From an uncultured Eubacteriales bacterium (GTDB taxonomy: Bacteria > Bacillota > Clostridia > Oscillospirales > Acutalibacteraceae), in assembly GCA_934667845.1 (NCBI GenBank), contig CAKUMQ010000050.1:1-19561 (forward strand): DNA of 19,561 nucleotides. Reading direction: 5' to 3'. Positions 14,891-19,561 of the stretch are shown here, one piece after another. The position numbers and the translations under genes were made by a program. Numbering within the stretch: the stretch's first letter is position 1; every line of letters starts with the position of its first letter. Below the pieces are notes generated by a model, which was not told where the DNA came from, made no database searches, and saw nothing but the letters and a program-made list of their open reading frames with translations.

Positions 14891-15589
14891 ATGGAAGAGA
14901 TCCGAACGGATGTCATTATCGTAGCGGCAGGCAGCTCTGTCCGCATGGGCTGCCCGAAAATGTGGCTTATGTTAAACGGGCTTCCGGTGATCGGGCATGC
15001 GCTGCGTCTGTTTGATTCTCTGCCGGAGACAGGGCGCCTGGTGGTCGTTTCGCGCACAGAGGATATTCCGCGCCTTCTCTCCTTTTCCGAGGAGCTGAAA
15101 ATCACTCATCCGCTGACCGTTGTCGAGGGGGGCAGCACAAGGCAGCAGTCGGTTGCCGCCGGTGTCCATTCTCTGGTGGACAGCCGCGCCCCGCTTATTG
15201 CCATCCACGACGGCGCAAGACCGCTGGCGTCGGCTGAGCTGGTCAGACGGGTCATCGGGGCAGCGCATACATTCGGCGCAGCGGCCCCCGCAGTCATGCT
15301 AAAGGATACGGTCAAGCAGGTGGATGAATTCGGCTTTGTCTGTGCAACGCCCAGCCGCCAGTTTCTGCGCGCCGTGCAGACGCCGCAGATCTTTGCTGCG
15401 GATCTCTACCGCCGGGCGCTGCAGGCGGCATCAGACGCCGGAACAGATTATACCGATGACTGCCAATTGGTCGAGGCATGCGGCGCACGGGTGCGTCTGG
15501 TCGAGGGGGAGGAGCGCAACCTCAAGATCACCACACCGTCTGACCTGCCGCTGGCGGAGTTGTTTTTACAGGAAGGAGCGCCGCAATGA
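14891..15589 (+). CDS. ispD: 2-C-methyl-D-erythritol 4-phosphate cytidylyltransferase
   Basis: Third step of the MEP isoprenoid pathway: couples CTP with MEP to give CDP-methylerythritol. The 232 residues carry the nucleotide-binding AAGSSVRMG (12-20), GGSTRQQSVAAGV (80-92), IHDGARPL (105-112), the Thr140/Lys142 loop, ATPSRQFLRAVQTPQIF (152-168), DYTDDCQLVE (186-195) and the C-terminal NLKITTPSDL (210-219) with the substrate Lys212. Compared with E. coli IspD the first glycine-rich loop is about two residues shorter and the usual Lys-Gln pair reads Lys-Met (Lys23), a small oddity. ATG at 14891 follows GGAGGG by 6 bases. Its stop overlaps the ispF start (ATGA), so the two enzymes are co-translated. 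Confidence 0.94.
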   Translation: MEEIRTDVIIVAAGSSVRMGCPKMWLMLNGLPVIGHALRLFDSLPETGRLVVVSRTEDIPRLLSFSEELKITHPLTVVEGGSTRQQSVAAGVHSLVDSRAPLIAIHDGARPLASAELVRRVIGAAHTFGAAAPAVMLKDTVKQVDEFGFVCATPSRQFLRAVQTPQIFAADLYRRALQAASDAGTDYTDDCQLVEACGARVRLVEGEERNLKITTPSDLPLAELFLQEGAPQ

Positions 15590-16104
15590 GGATCGGACAC
15601 GGATATGACGTCCACCGTTTAGTTAAAGGGCGGCTGTTGATACTGGGCGGCGTGACCGTTCCCTATGACCGCGGTCTGCTCGGTCACTCCGACGCCGACG
15701 TACTGACCCACGCCGTGATGGATGCACTTTTGGGTGCCGCCGCTCTGGGCGATATCGGCGCGCTGTTTCCCGATTCCGATCCCGCCTATGCGGGCGCCGA
15801 CAGCCTTGCGCTGCTGCGCCGTGTGGTGCAGCTTCTGCGGGAAAACGGGCTGGGCATCGGCAATGTGGACGCGACGGTGCTGGCGCAGGCGCCGCGCCTG
15901 CGTCCCTATATTTCCGCCATGCGGGAGAAGCTGGCGGAGGCGATGGGCATTGCCGTCGGCGATGTCAGTGTAAAGGCAACCACGGAGGAGGGCTTGGGAT
16001 TTACGGGAGCGGGCGAGGGGATCGCCGCCCACGCCGTATGCCTGTTGATTCCGGCACATCCGCAAAGCCGTCTGCCGGAATCCGGAAAACCCCTGCCCGT
16101 GTAA
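15586..16104 (+). CDS. ispF: 2-C-methyl-D-erythritol 2,4-cyclodiphosphate synthase
   Basis: Fifth step of the MEP pathway: cyclises CDP-methylerythritol 2-phosphate to MEcPP with release of CMP; a homotrimer with zinc in its active site. Metal ligands are visible as Asp8 and His10 in GHGYDVHRL (4-12) and His42 in a block reaching from HSDAD into LLGAA. Also seen are DIGALFPDSD (56-65) and the C-terminal KATTEEGLGFTGAGEGIAAH. The protein ends with about 15 residues (rich in Pro/Ser) beyond the usual family end near residue 157. It starts inside the ispD stop codon, with AAGGAG upstream. The stop lies only 7 bases from the stop of the convergent flavoprotein gene. Confidence 0.95.
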   Translation: MRIGHGYDVHRLVKGRLLILGGVTVPYDRGLLGHSDADVLTHAVMDALLGAAALGDIGALFPDSDPAYAGADSLALLRRVVQLLRENGLGIGNVDATVLAQAPRLRPYISAMREKLAEAMGIAVGDVSVKATTEEGLGFTGAGEGIAAHAVCLLIPAHPQSRLPESGKPLPV

Positions 16105-16115
16105 GCATGTCTTAC
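16101..16115. repeat. Small inverted repeat joining two convergent stop codons
   Basis: GTAAG (16101-16105) and CTTAC (16111-16115) flank five bases and include both TAA stops (ispF plus strand, flavoprotein minus strand). There is no U-rich terminator here, so the two transcripts probably overlap. Confidence 0.4.
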
Positions 16116-17002
16116 GGTTGCCGATTATCGCCGTGCGCCCGGGCGCGCTTTTGCTGCGCTAAATAGCGGACGGCGGACAGGGCGGCGATATTTCCCTGCC
16201 CGACGGCGCGCGGCAGCTGATACGGCGTGCCGGTAATGTCGCCGCAGGCGAAGCAGCCGGGGATATTGGTCTGCATCTGCGCGTCCACGGCGACATGTGC
16301 GCCGTCCGTGCGGATGGAAGGAACAAGCAATTCCGGCTTTACGGTCTCGTGCAGAATAAAGATCATGTCTGCGCGATAAAAAGCGTGGTCGGTCTGCACG
16401 CCGCGCCCTGTCTCTCCGTCGGAAACGGCAAGCGGCTGTTCCGGGATGATGTCGATCCGCTCATGGATCGGCAGCGTGTGCGGCTGCACGGGAAAATACA
16501 GCACCGATGCCGCTTGTTCAGCTAAAAACAATGCCTCATCGGCGGAAAATTCCGACCTGCCGATCACCGCAGCCGTTTTTCCGCGCACAAAAAAGGCATC
16601 GCAGGTGGCACAGTAGCTGACCCCATGCCCGAGCAGCTCCTTTTCGCCGGGAAGCTGCCGCTCGGCAGATACGCCGCCCGCCAAAATGACGGCGTCGACG
16701 GTGTATTCTTCGTCAGAGGTCTGCAGCCGAAAGCCGCCGCCGTAGGGATATACACCCGATACCCGTTCCTGCCGGACGGCAGTGCCGAGCGATGCCAGGT
16801 GCTGACAAAACCGACTTTGCAGTGAGACTCCGTCAATTGACGGGAATCCCGGATAGTTGCGGATCTCGGCGGCTTTCTGCAGCCTTTCGTTCGTACTCCG
16901 ATTGCCGAAAAGCCATACGTCTTTTTGCCGGACAGCTGCGGTGATCGCCGCCGACAGTCCGGCGGGTCCCGCCCCGATGATAGCTATGCGCTCCCGTTCC
17001 AT
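16112..17002 (-). CDS. Thioredoxin reductase-like FAD oxidoreductase
   Basis: Flavin disulfide reductase of the thioredoxin-reductase fold, 296 aa. FAD binding is shown by GAGPAGL (10-16) and by GDITGTPYQLPRAVGQG (254-270); the redox pair is CATC (131-134) in the usual place. The second nucleotide site is unusual: the expected GxGxxA-type turn reads GRSEFSADEA (148-157), and no HRRxxxR NADPH-phosphate motif follows. NADPH use is therefore doubtful, and ferredoxin-dependent or other clostridial variants of this family are possible. It may reduce a thioredoxin-like partner, but no thioredoxin gene adjoins. The ATG at 17002 has AAAAGGAG 5 bases upstream. The gene runs towards ispF and has no obvious terminator. 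Confidence 0.87.
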   Translation of the reverse strand: MERERIAIIGAGPAGLSAAITAAVRQKDVWLFGNRSTNERLQKAAEIRNYPGFPSIDGVSLQSRFCQHLASLGTAVRQERVSGVYPYGGGFRLQTSDEEYTVDAVILAGGVSAERQLPGEKELLGHGVSYCATCDAFFVRGKTAAVIGRSEFSADEALFLAEQAASVLYFPVQPHTLPIHERIDIIPEQPLAVSDGETGRGVQTDHAFYRADMIFILHETVKPELLVPSIRTDGAHVAVDAQMQTNIPGCFACGDITGTPYQLPRAVGQGNIAALSAVRYLAQQKRARAHGDNRQP

Positions 17003-17078
17003 ATACTCTCCTTTTGATCAAACCAGAGGTTTTGTGACGAAAAAAGTATGCCCGATTTCCCACACAAATATAAAAAAA

Positions 17079-17098
17079 GAAAAAAGTCAACTTTTTTC
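17079..17098. repeat. AT-rich inverted repeat between flavoprotein gene and tRNA
   Basis: GAAAAAAGT (17079-17087) and ACTTTTTTC (17090-17098) are exact reverse complements with a 2-base centre. It lies in an A/T-rich stretch between the divergent flavoprotein gene and the tRNA promoter. It could be a binding site; no clear minus-strand promoter for the flavoprotein gene was found around it. Confidence 0.4.
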
Positions 17099-17108
17099 AA
17101 AAAAGGTA

Positions 17109-17137
17109 TTGCTTTTTTTGAACGAATGGTGTATACT
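17109..17137 (+). promoter_or_regulatory. Promoter of the initiator tRNA gene
   Basis: TTGCTT (17109-17114), a 17-base spacer and TATACT (17132-17137), about 31 bases before the mature tRNA. The short leader contains a CGCC/GGCG hairpin (about 17147-17159). Confidence 0.75.
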
Positions 17138-17168
17138 ATATGAGTCGCCGAAAAAGGCGCTTGGATAT

Positions 17169-17243
17169 CGCGGAGTAGAGCAGTGGCAGCTCGTCGGGCT
17201 CATAACCCGGAGGTCGGAGGTTCGAACCCTCCCTCCGCAACCA
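17169..17243 (+). tRNA. Initiator tRNA-fMet (CAT anticodon)
   Basis: Full cloverleaf with encoded CCA. Initiator marks are present: position 1 is C (17169) opposite A72 (17239), leaving the first acceptor pair unmatched, and the anticodon stem ends in three G-C pairs around CTCATAA. The T-arm is GGAGG-TTCGAAC-CCTCC. At 75 bases it is two shorter than the E. coli initiator, the difference lying in the D-loop. It stands alone between its promoter and terminator. Confidence 0.96.
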
Positions 17244-17277
17244 AAATGGCTGTGCATGAAAAAGGCATGGCGAAAAT

Positions 17278-17312
17278 GCCCCAGTAACCTCGTGGTTTCT
17301 GGGGCGTTTTTA
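17278..17312 (+). terminator. Terminator after the tRNA
   Basis: GCCCCAG (17278-17284) pairs with CTGGGGC (17299-17305), extended inwards by ACC/GGT, and is followed by GTTTTTA. It ends the tRNA transcript 35 bases after its CCA. Confidence 0.88.
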
Positions 17313-17446
17313 TTCCGATATGACGGAAGAATAAGGGAATGGTTCTTTTTTCTTCCTGTGACGATATATTTTTTTACAACAGCTGCGCAGCGGCTTGTTT
17401 TTGTTTACATGTTGTGCGCCGCAGCAGAAGCGGTTGCCTACATAGT

Positions 17447-17455
17447 TGGGATAAT
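17447..17455 (+). promoter_or_regulatory. Possible extended -10 promoter of the permease gene
   Basis: TGG followed by GATAAT (17450-17455), with no recognisable -35 box. The stretch 17313-17531 otherwise holds only T-rich sequence and a GCTGCGCAGC palindrome near 17380-17390. The permease must have a promoter here because a terminator closes the tRNA unit, but this choice is weak. Confidence 0.3.
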
Positions 17456-17531
17456 TCGATTGCGCCGAGTAAACGGTCGATCGTTTTGTTTATGAGAAAA
17501 AGAGAAGATCAAAAAGAGAGGACAACCAACC

Positions 17532-18890
17532 ATGAACAATCAGCTAAAGCCAAAGTACGGACTCATCACCGCTATCGCCATGGTGGTGGGAATCGTAGTA
17601 GGCAGCGGCGTCTTTTTCAAGGCGGAAAAGGTGCTGCAGGCTACCGGCGGGAACCTGCCGATCGGCATTCTTGCCTGGGCGATCGGCGGCGTGATCATGA
17701 TGATCTGTGCCTATACCTTCTCCGTGCTGGCGACGCGCTATAGCCACGTCAACGGGATCGTGGACTATGCGGAAGCCACCGTGGGCAGAGGATACGCCTA
17801 TTTTGTCGGCTGGTTTTCCACGTTTATCTACTATCCGGGCATGACGAGCGTGCTTGCCTGGGTCTCGGCGCGGTATTTCTGCGTGATCCTCGGTTGGGAG
17901 ATCACCGGCGGACCCTGCATGGTGATCACGGCGCTTTTCTTAGTCTGCAGCTATGCGATCAATGCTCTGTCTCCCATGCTTGCGGGAAAATTCCAGGTCG
18001 CGACCACGGTCATCAAGTTGATTCCGCTTCTGCTGATGGGTATTGTGGGCACCGTTGTCGGTCTCTGCAACGGATTGACGGTAGAGAATTTTACCACGGT
18101 GGTCAATCAGAGCATTTCTCCCGAAAACGCGCTGTTTACCGCTTTGGCAGCGACTGCTTTTGCTTATGAGGGTTGGATCATCGCCACCAGCATCAATGCG
18201 GAGCTGAAAAATGCCAAACGCAATCTGCCGATCGCGCTGATCGCGGGTACGTCGATCATCATTCTGACATACATACTGTATTACATCGGTCTTTCCGGCG
18301 GCGTGACGAATGAAGAGCTGATGAACGGCGGCGAAGCGGGCGCGAAGATCGCTTTCGGCAGCATTTTCGGCAATGTCGGCGGTACACTGCTCTTTGTGTT
18401 TGTGGTCATTTCCTGCCTCGGCACATTAAACGGACTGATGCTCGCTTCCACACGCGGCATGTATTCGATCGCCGCACGGCGCAACGGTCCCAAGCCCGCG
18501 ATGTTCGCCGATGTCAGCGAGCACACCAATATGCCTGCAAATTCCTCTGTTGTCGGCCTTTTGGTCTGCACGGTCTGGCTCGTCTATTTCTACGGTGCGA
18601 ATCTGGCGCCGACCTGCTGGTTCGGTCCTGTCCAGTTCGACTCGTCCGAGCTGCCGGTCATCACGATCTACGGCATTTATATCCCGATCATGATCATGAT
18701 GATGGTCAAGGAAAAGGATCTTCACCCGGTCAAACGCTTCGTTTTCCCCATTCTGAGCATTTTAAGCTGTCTTTTCATGATAACGGCAGCGGTGCTTTCC
18801 CACGGCATGGGCGTCGTCTATTATATGATCGTCTTTGCGGTGATCATGGCGATCAGCTTCTTCTTCTATAAACGCGAGAAAAAGGCATAA
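17532..18890 (+). CDS. APC-family amino acid permease
   Basis: Secondary transporter of the amino acid-polyamine-organocation superfamily, 452 aa with about 12 membrane helices. The first helix carries the substrate-binding loop GIVVGSGVFFKAEKVL (20-35), followed by the conserved GGNLPIGILAWAIGG block (39-53). A TAFAYEGWI segment near residue 212 corresponds to the helix-6 unwound region of the fold. It resembles the serine/threonine exchanger (SteT)-like branch, but substrate and direction of transport cannot be set by eye. The ATG at 17532 has GAGAGG 10 bases upstream. It is a single-gene unit with a good terminator; no metabolic gene next to it hints at the substrate. Confidence 0.9.
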   Translation: MNNQLKPKYGLITAIAMVVGIVVGSGVFFKAEKVLQATGGNLPIGILAWAIGGVIMMICAYTFSVLATRYSHVNGIVDYAEATVGRGYAYFVGWFSTFIYYPGMTSVLAWVSARYFCVILGWEITGGPCMVITALFLVCSYAINALSPMLAGKFQVATTVIKLIPLLLMGIVGTVVGLCNGLTVENFTTVVNQSISPENALFTALAATAFAYEGWIIATSINAELKNAKRNLPIALIAGTSIIILTYILYYIGLSGGVTNEELMNGGEAGAKIAFGSIFGNVGGTLLFVFVVISCLGTLNGLMLASTRGMYSIAARRNGPKPAMFADVSEHTNMPANSSVVGLLVCTVWLVYFYGANLAPTCWFGPVQFDSSELPVITIYGIYIPIMIMMMVKEKDLHPVKRFVFPILSILSCLFMITAAVLSHGMGVVYYMIVFAVIMAISFFFYKREKKA

Positions 18891-18919
18891 CGGTACCGTA
18901 TCGGTAAACCGATCCGACC

Positions 18920-18955
18920 CCAAACGCCGCACCCTTTAAAAGGTGTGGCGTTTGG
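18920..18955 (+). terminator. Terminator after the permease gene
   Basis: CCAAACGCCGCACC (18920-18933) pairs with GGTGTGGCGTTTGG (18942-18955), with one G-T pair, and is followed by CTTTT. Confidence 0.9.
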
Positions 18956-19006
18956 CTTTTCTGCGGTCGTTTCCCCGGATCTGTCCGGTTATCCGGATAA
19001 ACGAAA

Positions 19007-19037
19007 CGCCCCTGTTCCGAAGATCGGAACAGGGGCG
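19007..19037 (-). terminator. Terminator of the alcohol dehydrogenase gene
   Basis: CGCCCCTGTTCCGA (19007-19020) is the exact reverse complement of 19024-19037, with a 3-base centre. On the minus strand it is followed by TTTCGTTT, 14 bases after the stop codon at 19051. Confidence 0.88.
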
Positions 19038-19050
19038 GCGTGTATATTTT

Positions 19051-19561
19051 TTACCACAGCTGGGCATACAGACGGGTCACATCGTCTACCGTCGGGATCC
19101 GCGGGTTGGTCGCGGTACAGGCGTCGGCAAGCGCTGCCTCCGCCATGGCGGGGATGGCGGCAAAATACTCCTCTTTGGTGCATTTTCCGGTCTCGGATAC
19201 CGAGAGCGGCATGTCCATCTCTTTCATCATGAACTGTGTCCAGTTGGACAGCGCACGCACCGTCGTGACGATATTGAAGTTCTGCAGACCGAGCGTCCGC
19301 GCCACCGTCGCATATTTGCGCACATGCTTCGGATAGTCGCTCTTGAGCCGGCTGTATTTGTCAATATCGCTGTTATACTCGATGATATGCGGCAGCAGCA
19401 TGGCGTTGGCACGTCCGTGCGGAATGTGGAAATGCGAGCCGAGCTGATGCGCCATGCCGTGGTTCAGACCGAGCGAAGCGGTGTTAAACGCGAGTCCTGC
19501 CAGGCAGGAGGCGACATGCATTTTCTGCCGCGCGTGGGTATCGTGATTATCGAGATAGGAG
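19051..19561 (-). CDS. Iron-containing alcohol dehydrogenase, C-terminal part (5' end outside window)
   Basis: The reading frame is open to the right edge of the window, so only the last ~169 residues are seen. They form the helical metal-binding half of a group III alcohol dehydrogenase: ASLGLNHGMAHQLGSHF followed by HIPHGRANAMLLPHIIEYN, whose histidines bind the catalytic iron or zinc, then a helix-rich tail ending DACTATNPRIPTVDD and LYAQLW. These enzymes interconvert aldehydes and alcohols with NAD(P)H in fermentation. The similarity covers both stand-alone enzymes (EutG/PduQ-like) and the C-terminal half of bifunctional AdhE; which one applies depends on sequence to the right. The internal ATG at 19521 is not the real start, since conserved family residues continue upstream of it. 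Confidence 0.9.
   Translation of the reverse strand, partial: SYLDNHDTHARQKMHVASCLAGLAFNTASLGLNHGMAHQLGSHFHIPHGRANAMLLPHIIEYNSDIDKYSRLKSDYPKHVRKYATVARTLGLQNFNIVTTVRALSNWTQFMMKEMDMPLSVSETGKCTKEEYFAAIPAMAEAALADACTATNPRIPTVDDVTRLYAQLW

Noticed and set aside
16135..16146. Perfect palindrome GCGCCCGGGCGC as a plus-strand terminator for ispF
   Set aside because: It lies inside the flavoprotein coding region, has no room for a loop and only a short T run; likely codon-driven.
17491..17743. Small reading frame starting just before and overlapping the permease start
   Set aside because: It runs in another frame of the permease gene with Arg/His/Gly-rich translation and no ribosome site of its own.

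Overview
The window looks like chromosome of an anaerobic, spore-forming member of the Clostridia, most likely the Oscillospirales/Ruminococcaceae group. The basis is a fairly GC-rich but Gram-positive style of DNA: strong AGGAGG-type ribosome binding sites, SigA-type promoters (TTGACA/TATAAT, often with an extended TGG just before TATACT) and tight hairpin terminators. It also carries two sporulation genes (spoVAE, spoIID), a fermentative L-lactate dehydrogenase, non-mevalonate isoprenoid genes and a Gld-like ABC operon. This is an inference from gene content; no rRNA gene is present.

Layout. 1-160 holds hairpins. 161-721 (minus) is a small lipoprotein of unknown function with a consensus promoter. 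1037-2521 (plus) is a zinc-ribbon, single-pass membrane protein whose outer part looks internally duplicated. 2769-7750 (plus) is a tightly coupled four-gene operon: ABC ATPase, ABC-2 permease, GldG-like auxiliary protein and DUF4340 protein. A shared terminator separates it from a convergent NahK-like sugar kinase (7828-8937, minus).

9128-10469 (plus) pairs spoVAE with L-lactate dehydrogenase, preceded by a SigG-like promoter. Two minus-strand genes follow: a DUF4430 protein (10638-11033) and the spore-engulfment lytic transglycosylase SpoIID (11130-12128). Divergent from SpoIID is citrate synthase (12300-13703), then a multi-pass membrane protein of unknown function (13815-14771). A perfect-consensus promoter drives ispD-ispF (14891-16104), which collides with a convergent thioredoxin-reductase-like flavoprotein (16112-17002, minus). 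An initiator tRNA-Met (17169-17243) and an APC amino-acid permease (17532-18890) come next. The window ends inside an iron-containing alcohol dehydrogenase (minus, 5' end missing).

Most of this is housekeeping. The parts that best repay a second look are the Gld-like operon in what is presumably a non-gliding organism, the solitary spoVAE joined to ldh behind a forespore-type promoter, the flavoprotein with a poor NADPH site, and the duplicated zinc-ribbon protein. I found no CRISPR array, transposon, phage gene or clear novel defence system.
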